Below the pieces are notes generated by a model. It saw nothing but the letters and a program-made list of their open reading frames with translations. It was not told the origin of the DNA and searched no databases. From Saksenaea vasiformis B4078 (taxonomy: Eukaryota > Mucoromycota > Mucoromycetes > Mucorales > Saksenaeaceae), in NCBI GenBank assembly GCA_000697055.1, contig JNDT01002392.1, positions 124,001 to 188,000 on the forward strand: a stretch of 64,000 nt of DNA, given 5' to 3'. Below are positions 47,504 to 59,277 of the stretch, piece by piece (position 1 is the stretch's first letter; each line of letters begins with the position of its first letter). The position numbers were made by a program, and so were the translations under genes.

Positions 47504-49154
47504 AACCTAAGTTGTTGAATTTAAAAATAAGCAGATGTACAAGTAAAAAAAAAAAAAAAAAGAAAAAAGAAAAAAGAAAAAGAAACAGCCACCAGATAAA
47601 GACAGCCTTGTAAAGTTACTTTACTCGTACCGTCTCTCTTATCCGTCCTTGCGTAGACTTGGGAAAGTGAGTACAAAAGCAACACTGTGATGACGAACTG
47701 TTGGACAAGTTAGGGTAGAATATGCGCGTGCACGGATGGTAGACTTTAAGGGGAGAGACAATGGCTGGTGTCCACTACGCAATACGGATACATTTGTCAT
47801 CACTGTCATGATCCATCGTTCTGCTATGCCGTCTTAAAATTCTTATCCAAGGCTAATACGATATCGGAAGCATGAGAGGGAGGATGGGTCTGGTATAGGA
47901 GTGTACATTCATCTTCAAGGCATGTGCATTACTATCTTTTGGGGTTTACCGTCCCCCAAAGAAATAAGGTTGCAAAAGCGTTCCAGGAGAGGATGATATC
48001 AGACGCGGTCATTGTTTTTTTTACCTGTGTCCAAATATTACATCATCGTGGAAATACACCAGTGGCATCATCAAGACCACACTAACTATTAGAAAACACG
48101 ATGTTCTAATCCCATTACTTGGGCTAATGGAATAGTCAGATCCATCACAGTGGTGCCCGCTATCCGGTTCTTGTGGATCAAACATCTGGCCCTCTTTTAG
48201 CGCAAATCTGAGTTCCTCTTAGCTGTAACCCCCAGAACACACGCTGTCTTTTTTTTTCTCCAAATGTCTGCATTGTTTATATTGAACTATTTTACAAACT
48301 CTCATGGGTCTATTTGTGGGGGGCCAAGGTCTTCATCACGTTTCAGTCATTATCCTATGTAACCTCTATTATGTTACACCACTTTTTTTCCAGTTATCCC
48401 TATTTCGGATAGTTTGTACCTTAAATTCTTTCTCCTGTATCGCCCTAAACATCGATCAGGGTCTTTGTTGTCTCCATATCTCATGCCAATGACAAATCGA
48501 GGTCCATCAAATATACCAGCGTTGGTGCTACTATTCCCCGCTTAAACTACGTACATGAAATGTCTTGTTCGATATAGGGAGGAGAGCGTCACTATTTGAT
48601 TGATTTGTTGAGTTTCAATCTCTACGCAACCCGACAACGCTTCTCTAGCTTCGTAACAAGGCAAAACTTAAAAGACACCAGTACCGTCACATCAGTGCAA
48701 TATTAAATTCTTTCAATCAATGGTTCGCTTGCACCACAACAAAACTCTCTTCTTTTTTTTTGAGGGATGAGAGAGATCTGCCCGAAAATCCAAAGGTAGC
48801 AGGTTGCAGCACTATCCATTCGACGTCTAGATTGTTATCAGATGTATGTGACGTCAAAAACAACCTCATAAGAATGATGGGAATCTTTTACCGTGATGAT
48901 CCTGGAGCTTTATTAAGTTTTCGGAAGAGTCACTCTATTTTACATGCTCGGGGTATCCTAAATACAATACTCAGCATGGCTGTCACGTTTACCTCGCATC
49001 CTTTTTACACCCAATCATGAGATCTAAAAATAGCAACTTGACAACAGAGTAGTGTAAAAAGAAAAAAGTTGCTGGAAGAATATGGTACAGCATTAAGCAA
49101 TTCTATTTAGAAAATGTACAGCTGTCTATTACAGGATAAGCAATTCGTTGTAAG
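47504..49154. other. Intergenic spacer, no recognised gene
   Basis: About 1.6 kb. A-rich tract just after the ETR1 stop (47545-47585). The remaining open frames are short and without conserved features. No RNA gene was recognised. Confidence 0.45.
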
Positions 49155-49421
49155 ATGCAGAGAGGTGTCTTGACAGCTGACATCGTGCCGGAGCAACTGA
49201 AACGTCTTGGGATGCACCTGTTTCGGAGTCAGTCTTCAAACGCCGATAGCATGGAGGAGGAGGAGGAGGAGGAAGAAGAAGTAAGAAATTCCCGACACTA
49301 TCCATCTTCTCTATTCGTAGATCGTCCAGTAGCCGTCGTCGTTGTCATCGTTGTTGTTCCAGCATGCGAATATCAGACAGACAATTTTTTGCATTGGAAC
49401 ATAATCCAAATTCCTGTATGA
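49155..49421 (+). CDS. Doubtful small ORF with an acidic run
   Basis: An open frame MQRGVLTADIVPEQLKRLGM... leads into nine consecutive Glu codons and then a valine-rich stretch. The first 42 residues look coding-like, and a GT donor follows the Glu run. The next open stretch, 49461-49606, is in an incompatible phase with that donor. It may be a small gene with an unrecognised intron, or not a gene. Confidence 0.22.
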   Translation: MQRGVLTADIVPEQLKRLGMHLFRSQSSNADSMEEEEEEEEEVRNSRHYPSSLFVDRPVAVVVVIVVVPACEYQTDNFLHWNIIQIPV

Positions 49422-49628
49422 CTTGTATATATTTATGCAATTGTTTTGAATTGCATAGGATTGAGATCTTTAGGAGATGTAGAAAGTGGACAAGGCATTG
49501 TGAAACGATGTACAGAAAGTGGATATTTTCGGCAAGACGATGAAAAGGCCATCAACGGGAAAGTAGTGGGTAACGTGGTTACCTTAAAAGGGTTTGTCAT
49601 GATGTGATCCATTCGGAATCAACCACAG

Positions 49629-49660
<32 letters not shown>

Positions 49661-49672
49661 ATATATATATAT
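49629..49672. repeat. (GT)n/(TA)n microsatellite
   Basis: About 13 GT units followed by TATGTATATATATATAT. It lies in the leader region of the small gene at 49844. Confidence 0.9.
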
Positions 49673-49843
49673 CTGTTTGTAACACCATATTATTTGCTTT
49701 GTTATTTTATTTTTTTTGCGCAGCCCAGTTTCCATCCCTGTTTTGCTTTTTCTTCTTTCTTTTGGTTTCTTTCCCCCTTTTTCTTTCTCTTTCTCTTTGT
49801 TGTTTTTTTTTCTTAAAAAAAGATCCTTTTTGTACATAAAAAC

Positions 49844-50158
49844 ATGACGACCTCACTGCACCATATCATTGCTCCTTGTCCCAAAAAACCATTACGATCC
49901 TTTTTCATGGATGAGATGGAAATGTCTCATGAAGAAGCATGCCTAGAACTAAGACAAATCTTGGATACACATCCCCTCATGCGTTCCTTCAAACCAGATG
50001 ACCACCATCTTATTGTTCGCACAGGTAATCCTTTACCTTACGACTCCAGCTTTATTCCACTTCATCAAGCTGTATCGCATCTTCAAGTCTCGGAAAAGCC
50101 TAACCGACCCCGATCATTCAGTGTGGGTGATCAAATCCCGTGCAAACTTGTCCATTGA
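49844..50158 (+). CDS. Hypothetical 104-aa protein
   Basis: Single-exon frame MTTSLHHIIAPCPKKPLRSF... ending RSFSVGDQIPCKLVH. It has a short acidic helix (MDEMEMSHEEACLELRQIL), no membrane segment and no known domain. An extremely pyrimidine-rich 150-base leader precedes the ATG, as in other genes here, and the composition differs from surrounding low-complexity DNA. I do not recognise it. Confidence 0.45.
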   Translation: MTTSLHHIIAPCPKKPLRSFFMDEMEMSHEEACLELRQILDTHPLMRSFKPDDHHLIVRTGNPLPYDSSFIPLHQAVSHLQVSEKPNRPRSFSVGDQIPCKLVH

Positions 50159-51681
50159 AAATTGTAAATGTGTTTCCCTCTATCTATTTTTGTGTAAATA
50201 CCTTCCGATTTATGAAACTTTTCTTTTCTCTTCTCTTCTCTTCTCTTTCTTATCCCTGTTTCCCTTCCCCCCAACAAACAAGAATCATTTCCTTCTCCCC
50301 TTTTTTCTTTCTTTCTTTCTTTCTTTCTTTATCTTTTCATGTTTATAGCCTAAGAATTTCTCAGTAAAACGATATTATAAAAAAACAAAAGAGAGAAGGC
50401 ATTGATGTAGTGCAATGACTTATTATGTGTGTATCATCCATCACCTGATGGATATCAATCTCCGAAAAGAAACGATGGATAGGAGAAAACCGATCAAAAG
50501 GGTTTAACCTTGATGATCGACAATTGGCTTGCATACAGTTAAAATCCCCCCCCTTTCTTTTTTTTTTTGGTACTTTTGGTTCTTTGTAGTTAAACAAATA
50601 TTTATAAAATAGAATTGTTACCCTTAATCCTTTTTGACATGCCTTACTCATCTCTTTTTATTGTCCCTGCTGTGAGTTTAGATAGCCAGCATGTTTAAAA
50701 GTGCGTTTCAGTGACACCTTATCATGAGAGTGATACGAAAGAATGGAACAAGATCTCTCATTGATCAACCAACGCTACGTATTATTATTTCCTGTTTCTT
50801 ATTGACTTAAAAAACACAAGTCAACGAGATTGAAATATAGCAGCAACTTCGATTTCGTGCACAGTCCATTCGCTGTCTTTGATGATTGCCCTCATAATCA
50901 TGTTTAATCGCAGCTCGGTTCCGAGGGACCCTGACCCAACGAACACAACTGACACGGTTGCTTTACTCCTAGATAGATAGAAAAAAGAAAAGGGTCCCAA
51001 AACGATAAATGATAGACTTCTCCTTCATGAGCGTCTTTTGCGATTCCAAAATGAAACGGAAGTACAGCCGTCCGTGGCGGATTTGGGAACTATAACCCAT
51101 CCACGTGTTTCACATAAAGTTTTTTTTTTGTGGTTATGTAACTCAGGAACATGGTGAGCACGCTGAGTTACGCGTGAGAAAAAAAAACGAAAAAGAAAAA
51201 AATTGGCCCGCGTGCATCTCGTGTTACCTACTCAAACAGAATTCCTTTGCACATCTAACTTCATCCTGTTCCATCTTTGCTTGGCGATGAAGATATGCAT
51301 CGCAAAGCCACGTAATGAAAACACTGTAAGTAGCTCCATGTATAATGTCACACGCGTACGGTAATCTTTTCTTGCTAGATAAAAGCAAAAAACATAGTCT
51401 GTAGCTATGCTTTATTTACCATTAGGATACAAGCATATCGTACGCTGATGTATGTTCTAAACGCGCCTTTATACCCTTCTAGAGTATATCCGCCCTTCTA
51501 CAGTATATCCGTTGTCAATGGAGCAAAATGGATGCTATTTATCGTAGTTTACAAAAGGTAGTTAGCCTGACATCTCTTGCTTCCCCATCAGCAGAAACCT
51601 TTGGTAAAATAGAATAGGGAGGACTTTACTAAACTGACATGGTTTGAAACGAGCATTTGGAACCCTTCACTAATGTACATC

Positions 51682-51713
<32 letters not shown>

Positions 51714-54342
51714 AACGACGGGACGGTAAGAAAGAGCTCTCCTTCTCACGAAGAGAGAAGAGGGAGACTTTATAGTTGTGCATTCCTAACCAATAGGAGG
51801 TAACCGTGTACGGAGGAAATGGCGCCCATTGCTTTTTCTCAATATTGAATTTTTCCGTGGTATCCATCTTTATACAGATGATGGTGAAGCATTTTTCTGC
51901 ACGGGGCACCATGATCAACGGTAGATGGGAAAAAAGGAAATCCTGGAAAGCAGTAGGGCTGACTCTCTCTCTCTCCATAACATCTGTACCGAGTTCTTTT
52001 TCATACTTACTTTTTAAAGTAATCTTTGTAAAGGGTCTACCATGCTTCCATTGGCTATGGCCGGTTGATCCTATGTTACGCTTTGTCACGTTAAAAATTT
52101 GACTTGGGAGAAGTTATCTAAACTATCTACCTTGTTATTTCGAATAGATGGAAATATAAATAATTTGATCAGACATTAGCAGAAGATCTCAACTCTCGCT
52201 TGATGTAAAGATAGGTCCAACGTCTGTGACACGCACACACACACACACACACTCTCTCTCTCTCTTTTTTTTTTCTTTGTACCACCTTAGGTACAATGCT
52301 CGCCATCCTACGAAGCACCGTTCCTTAGAATCGAGACGTGATACATTCTTCTTTATGCGGAAGGAAAAACAAGAGTGGAGATAATAGGGTTGTTGTTTAC
52401 ATCCGCGCGATATATATTCTAGAAATACATGTGCTTGTACTGATTAGCGTGCTATTTTCATACCTGTTGTATCTATTTCTCATACTAATTGGTGTCTGTC
52501 GGGTCAGAGGTTCTAAGCGAACTAAAGTTTATCACAATAGTAAACGATTTATTTTGTTAGTCTCCGATGGTTGCAGGAAGTCCTATTTTATTTTTAACCC
52601 ATGCGCTCCATCGCCAAATCCAGATAGAATAAACTTGAGCGCAGGCAAGACAAAATAAAACCGCCGTTTTCTTGGGTTTGTTGCCATTCAAAATAAAGAT
52701 CTACACGTCTTACAAGTTTCACAAAATCAGGGTAGTTGTATTTGTTACAAGTTAAGTAGTTTTCCCGGACAATGAAGGAAGAGATGGGTTATTCTTCTTC
52801 TTTGATCGAATCTGCAGAACAACGTGCGAACTTAATCTAAAAGTTACAGCCACATATAATTGTGGTTAATTACAACGAAAAGAACAAAGTTTTATTATTA
52901 GAGTCTAGATAACTGATTCATGACTCTCTCCGTAAATTGTTCTAATTGTTTTGTTTTTCTTTTTCTTAGGAAGTTGTGTAGCCTGTGTGTGTGTCAAGAC
53001 CCATATCCCTTTTAGCTGACGATCCTTGATCTTCCATGCATTTTTCTGGAAAATGATTGGCGGATCAGACCTGTATTCAAACTCCATTTTGTCAAAGTAT
53101 TAAAAGGTTTCAATATTTTCATAAACAGGTTAGTGTAGACTAGCGGGATGAAGGAAAAAAGATAGATATCCATGTGAATATCATAGAATTACCAAGGTCG
53201 GCGTGTAACGTTGTTCAAATAATAATAATAATAAAGAAAAGAAAAGAGAAAAAAAAAGACAACGCAATCCGTTTGACAGAAAAAGTCGGAGGTGGCGTTA
53301 TTTATTTTATCCATAAAGGAGCTAAGTCGTTTAACATAGCAAGTGATCCGCACAACCGTTGGTTTAGTTGACGGGATCGGTTTTTTGGTAAGCAAACTCA
53401 GCCCCATTTCACGGGCCACGTTAACTTTCTTGTCTGTGGAGACCGTGACAAATGAACCCAAGCCCAAAACCTTCGTTTTTAATACATCAACCTTAAAGAA
53501 AGAAAGAACGCAGGACGGTTTGAAGGGAGCAGATGCATGATAATCAGGTTTTTGCCTTGCTTCATGACACGAGGTCAACAAAAGAAACAAGTAATATGAA
53601 AAGAAACTGTTTCTATTCCATCGGTCTTAATAAAAACAAAATGAAAAATGAAAAAATAGCGACAGTTTTTCTTTTGAGGGAGCAACAGGAGAATATGTGC
53701 GTGTTTAAGGGAAGGGGGAAATGCTTTTTTGGATAACAATAAGAAACCGTTGCGCGGTAATGAGATTATTTCGGTAGAAATTGAAAAAGGAAAAAAGGGA
53801 TCGGATAAAAAGCAACCATTGATGACAACGAGAAGATCACTCTCATCTCTGTCTTTCTCTATCTAGGATCCTTGTCTCTTTTTACTGGCTCACCCCTTTT
53901 TTCTTCTTTCTTACAAAAGTTATGAATTAAGGGTTTTTTTTCTTTTCTTTTTTTTTTTTTTTTACAGTACAGTTTATAGGGAGAAGATCAACCTTACCAC
54001 GTGTAGTATCCCCAACTTGCCTTGTACTATCCCTGAATGTCAACATTTTTATTTTTGGTTTGATGGAAGTCTGTGCATAGGGTTTAGAAATAATATAAAT
54101 ATTCCACTCTTTTTTTTTATTCTTTTTTTTTCTTTTTTTCCTTTGGCTGGGCTTTTTCTCTCTTACCTTTTCCTTAATCACTTGTCATCCGTTGTTGTCG
54201 TCCTTTGTTCCCTTAGTTGCCGTCGTCTAGGCAATTTCTTTTTTTGTGTTCCCTAATTTATATTCATCGCCTTTCCTCTCTTTTTACTTGATCGCTTTTA
54301 CTATCTTTCTTTTTCACCTAACTTATTGTCATTATTCAAACG
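50159..54342. other. Long spacer rich in simple sequence
   Basis: About 4.2 kb with (TTTC)n near 50306-50332, a T-run of about 28 at 51682-51709, (CA)n then (CT)n at 52230-52265, and TAA repeats near 53219. No frame looks coding; the longest (51670-52089, minus) starts far from any leader and ends in the poly-Lys of the T-run. No tRNA or rRNA was recognised. Confidence 0.45.
51682..51709. repeat. Long poly(T) run
   Basis: An uninterrupted run of about 28 T. It might mark the A-tail of a retroposed copy on the minus strand, but no body of an element was recognised. Confidence 0.8.
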
Positions 54343-54603
54343 ATGGACGCCTTTCCTTCACCTCCTTCATCACCATTGCAAGATCATCAAGAGGACAAAG
54401 TCATGTGTGGATCATGCGACAAGGCTCTCTCATCGGATTGGTTTTGCTCGGATTGTCACAAAAAATGCCCTACTTGTAACCGATTCCTAAGTCTCCAGGA
54501 ACAATGTTCACGATGCTGGGACTTCGATCCATTACATAATACATATATCCGCAAACAACGATACATTCCACTATCACCAACTTCGCCACATCCCTTTTAC
54601 TGA
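54343..54603 (+). CDS. Small four-CxxC zinc-ribbon-like protein, 86 aa
   Basis: Single exon after a T/C-rich leader. The protein has a proline/serine-rich N-terminus, then four CxxC pairs (CGSC, CSDC, CPTC, CSRC) within about 45 residues, with aromatic residues between them (WFC, RCWDF), and ends with a basic proline-rich tail. The eight cysteines could bind two zinc ions in ribbon or RING-like cross-brace fashion. I do not recognise a named family. The regular cysteine spacing and clean start make it likely a real gene. Nuclear or ubiquitin-related roles would be guesses. Confidence 0.65.
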   Translation: MDAFPSPPSSPLQDHQEDKVMCGSCDKALSSDWFCSDCHKKCPTCNRFLSLQEQCSRCWDFDPLHNTYIRKQRYIPLSPTSPHPFY

Positions 54604-56422
54604 CACCAACACACACACACAAAAAAAAAAAAAAAGAAAGGGGGGGGACAGCCCAATAAAAGAAGAAGAAGATCGAGTTTTGTCATCTCCACTGCATGTT
54701 GTTACGACCTTTTATAGCAACAACGAAAGGCTGTATTTTTTTATATTTATTTTGCCTCTTCATCTGTTTTATAAATTGATCCTTCTACTCCTTACCTTTT
54801 TTTTTCTTTTTCTTTTTCTCTTCCCACCATACACGCACACACTCACTTACTCACTACCTTACACACACACACACACACACACCTCTCTCATCTGCATTAC
54901 CTTTTGCCTATATTTTTTTTTCTCGGTTTACCCTTTCTTTCATTTCAGCTCCTCCTCCTCCTCCTCCTCCTCCTCCTCCTCCTCCTCCTCCCTCCCCCCT
55001 CCTACTCCCATTTCTCCGCAATCATTTGTTGCCGAATTGTACATGACAACGGAAACGTTACTAGCTTTCATGCTTTAAATAAAAACTTCCCATTTTAATT
55101 GATTTACCCATGCATGGATGACACGAGAAAAAAAAAGAAAAAGAGAATAAAAATAAAAAACGAACTGTAGGAGGCATAATCGGCATGATGCATTCTTTAA
55201 CCGAAAAGAAATCATCATCAACAATAATAATAATCCAGTATGTAAAAGGAGCCTATTTCATTTTATCATGCCGATAAATGTCGCATTGAAAGATCATCCC
55301 TCGATTTATGCTACTTAGTAACGGAGTTGAAAACCCTAAAGACATCGTCAAGGAAACCTTTTTCTTTTTTTTTACGTAATGCATAAGCATCACCAGGAAA
55401 AAGAAAAAAACGCGCGCGCCCTTCTAAATGCTTGCTTTTATTATAATATCAGCCGCAGCTGAAATTTTTTTTTTTCCCTCAACTGTCACATGTGGGGCGA
55501 TAACATTTGCGTGGAAAGCGGAACGCTGATCCGCCGGAAACAAAAGATTTCCTCCTTTTAATTTCAACACCCTTGATAACATCAAGGAAAAATGGGAAAT
55601 AGATCATACAATAACACATAGTCTGCTTATTTCTCTTCTCTTTCTCTTACTCAGTCACTTGTGGGCTTTCTGTCTTTTGTTCTACCTATTTCGTTCTTCT
55701 TCTTCTTCTCTGACTTTCTTTTCGTTTTCTAATTGTCGAAGCGTTCTCCGTCTTAAAGATATAGTCCCCTTGTTCCTCCTTTCCTATCTCCTCTTCAATC
55801 GCTTTTCGCTTGCTGTATATTTCTCCTTCCCAAATTGATACCCGTAAAACAAATCATTTCTGCATTAAAAGGCTCAAGTAATCAATGCACATGTTTATGT
55901 TGCAATAACCAGTTTGCAGATGAGGCAGTTTCACTTGTGCCGTTCTCTCTCTTTTTTTCTCTCTCTCGCACTCTCACTCTCTCCTTTGACAGGAAATCAA
56001 TAAGTACTGTCCCTCTTATTGCGGAGAGAAACATCCCTTCCGCATACTTTGGATCTTTTTTTTTTTTTTTTTCCTCTGCGGGACATAATGTGTACTCCAG
56101 ACGGGATTTCCTGGTTGATGATCCTATCCTATTTACCTGCATTGCTTGGTTGAAAATACATGCTCGTTGAAAAAAGATCAACACGGAGAGTTGTAACAAC
56201 CTGTCGCCTTTTACAAGTCCCTTTCCTTCCATGTTCTTTTTTATGTACTCATAGGACTTTTTTTTGTTTTATTTACTCCAGGGCAAAAAAGAAAGAAAGC
56301 GAAAAGGAAAAGAGACAGAGAGAAAGTGAGAGTGAGAGAGTGAGACAGAGAGAGACAAAAGAAAAAAAAAGAAAGAAAATAGGGAAATAATCTTAAACTA
56401 TACGATTTTTTGTTATTTTGGT
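54604..56422. other. Spacer with microsatellites, downstream of the LUFS/WD40 gene
   Basis: About 1.8 kb, mostly pyrimidine-rich on the plus strand: poly(A) and poly(G) at 54620-54650, (CA)n at 54860-54883, (CTC)n at 54950-54995, and a T-run near 56060. No coding frame was supported. Confidence 0.5.
54950..54997. repeat. (CTC)n trinucleotide repeat
   Basis: About 14 CTC units, uninterrupted apart from the ends. It is outside any supported coding frame. Confidence 0.85.
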
Positions 56423-59246
56423 TTATACTTTCCACAGCACCAAATTCTTTTCTTTGTGATTACTGGCTGATGCTATTATCGTTTGTCCTCCTGTCCTGGT
56501 GCATCCAAAACCAATAACCGTCCCCGACGGTGTCCCTGCGCGCGTCGGTTGCGCTCCTGCCACACCGGGCTGCCACATGTATATCGCCTCGTACTCGCCG
56601 TACACCACCCGATGTTTGTCGCCATTGCCGACACTATTCACAAATGCGCATCCACAGATCTTGCTTTGTTGCGCCTGTTGTTCTTCAATCGCCTTCCAAT
56701 GCGATGTATCGTAGAGACGAATCCTGTCTTCTGATGAGGTCACCAACAAGTTGCCGTCTGCAGACCAGTCAATGCATGAGATGTATTTTTGATGTTCCGT
56801 ATTAATGGTTCGTACTGCAACATTATCCGTTGATATGTTGGGTCCGCTGCTCTTGGCCTTGCTAATGTCAACAATATACAGGTGGGTTCCAACAGCACAT
56901 GCAACAATATTGCTTAGTCGAGGATGGAAACGCAAAGGATTGGAAGAAGAGAAATTTCCCTTTGAAGACTATGACAAAATTTACGCATTAGACCTAATTC
57001 TTACCATCACATAGAACACCTCTTTCTTTTTTTTCTTTTCTTTTCCTTACCATTCGAATAGTCATTTCGCAGCTCGAAGAAGAAAGATTCCACATCTTAA
57101 ATTCGCCATCGAGATCCAAAGAACAAATAATATCAGATCGATTTGGCGCAAAATCGGCTCCCGTGACAATATCGGAACAACTAAATTTGGACAGCAAGTT
57201 GATCTTCCTGCCATCAGACATCGCCGACGCAACGTCCCAAATACGCACGCTTTTGTCATGGGAACAGGTAGCTACCAGGTTACGACTGTCTGGACTCCAT
57301 CGTGCGCAAGTGATTTGTGCAGTGTGGCCCTCAATTGTAAACCGTATCTTTTTCTCCTGGACGTTCCAAACAAGCGCCTTCCGGTCATTACCAGCACTGA
57401 CCAACCACTGACCATCGTTCGAGAAGCCAACGGTAGACACCTTGCCGGTATGTCCTTGGAGTTCTCCATAGAGTTGCAAAGATTGTCCGGTCACCGGAAT
57501 GGCTAACGAATTATCCACGCCGAAACCACCGCTCATGCTGGCCAGAAACCCTCCAGTAAAGTGCTCATCCCCCATCAGCATGCTTGGATCGTTATTATCG
57601 TCACCCGAGAGTAAGATTTCTCCATAACCTTCACTGTCGTTCATAAACTTCTCAAGATCAAAGGACATCCCAGGCCCAAACCCTGCGTTAGAAGACACTG
57701 CAACCGCATGGGCTGGCGATTGAGAGTTCTCATTCGTACCCGAAACAAGTCCAGTTGCACCCATATCTAATCCCACATTCCAAGACATACGCTGCTGCTG
57801 CTGTGATACTTGCTGTTGCGTCTGTTGCGTGTTCTGCTGTTGTGATGGCTGCTGTTGTTGCTGGGGTTGGGATTGGGGCTGCGGTACCTGTTTCTGTTGG
57901 TTGGCAGCATTACCACGGTTCATCTGAGGTGATGATTTCTCTGCTTTGACAGCATGGTCAAATTGCTGCTGCAGCTGCTGTGTACGTTGCTGTTGCTGTT
58001 GTTGCTGTTGTTGCTACTGTTGTTGCTGCTGCTGTGCAAAACGCTGTTGCATAGCCATGGTTGCTTCTTGAGGTCCAGACGTTGGAAGATTGTTAGGATT
58101 TAAAGGAGCTTGGCTCGTATTCATAACGTGCGGACTCCCTGCTGCAGGTAACTGGGGCGACTGGTTATTACCTGAAGGCCCATTGGTGCTAGCATCTCCT
58201 TCAGGATTAGGTTTCTGTCGCTTCTGTGGGTGTGTATCTGGTTGTCTAGCAGGGAATTGCTGCTGAGACATCATAACATGCATTGGCCGTCTTTGATACA
58301 TTGCTGCTGCTGCGGCTGCTGCATCTCGAGATTTATCGAGATCTTGTGGTGAGCCGCCAACCACCATTGGCATACCTGCATTAGGGCTAACTACGGGCAT
58401 TTGCCCTGCCTGTAATTGTTGCTGCTGCTGTTGAAATATCCTACGATGTTGAGCTTGGGCCATTCGCTGTTGTTGAGCCATAAGGAACTAGAAACAACGA
58501 CGTCAATGTCTCTCACATACGCCCAATGCTAAGGAAAGAATGTTACCTGTTGCTGACTCTGGGGCGGAAGACCAGAAACCATGGGTGTTTTGCCGAGTCT
58601 CGCAAGCATCATGTTCAGTGCAACTAAGAGGGGTCCAAGTTTCAGTTTTGCGTTATCGATATAAATAAGGATGGCTTACCGTCATTAGGAAATGGTCCAC
58701 CTGCAGCCATGTTGGGCGTATTAGGAGTTTGCATATTCGTAGACACCGGCATTTGCCCTGGTCCCGCCGCTCCTTGTGCACTTGCTACCGGGCCTGGTGT
58801 TCGTGGTTGTCCGTTCCCTTTAGAATAAGGATCAGCCGTATTCCTACGCTTCATCGGGACGCGGGCTGAATCCTCCATGCTACCTGACTGTCCTTGAGCA
58901 CCGGCTCGTGCCGTTGCATCTACTAATGTATTCTGGGCCATTGCCTGCGCAGCTTGCGGATGGGGCTGTTGCGGTTGCTGACGTGGAGTCATCTGGGAAG
59001 GGGTTTGCCCTTGTGGTTGCTGACGTTGTGGTTGCTGCTGCTGCTGCTGTTGTGGCTGCTGCTGTTGTGGCTGCTGCTGCTGTTGTTGCTGTGGTTGCTG
59101 CTGCTGATGTTGCTGTGGCTGCTGCTGTTGCTGCGGCTGTTGCTGTTGTTGCGGCTGCGGCTGTTGTTGCTGTGGTTGTTGCTGTTGTTGCGCTTGCTGC
59201 TGCTGTGCTTGCTGTTGCTGTTGTGCCTGCTGCTGCTGCTGTTGCT

Positions 59247-59277
<31 letters not shown>

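Noticed and set aside
50920..50932. GGTTCCGA-like B box suggesting a tRNA
   Set aside because: It is the palindrome CTCGGTTCCGAG; no acceptor, D or anticodon stems can be drawn around it.
51670..52089. 139-codon frame on the minus strand
   Set aside because: It lacks family motifs, and its C-terminus is poly-Lys from the poly(T) run.
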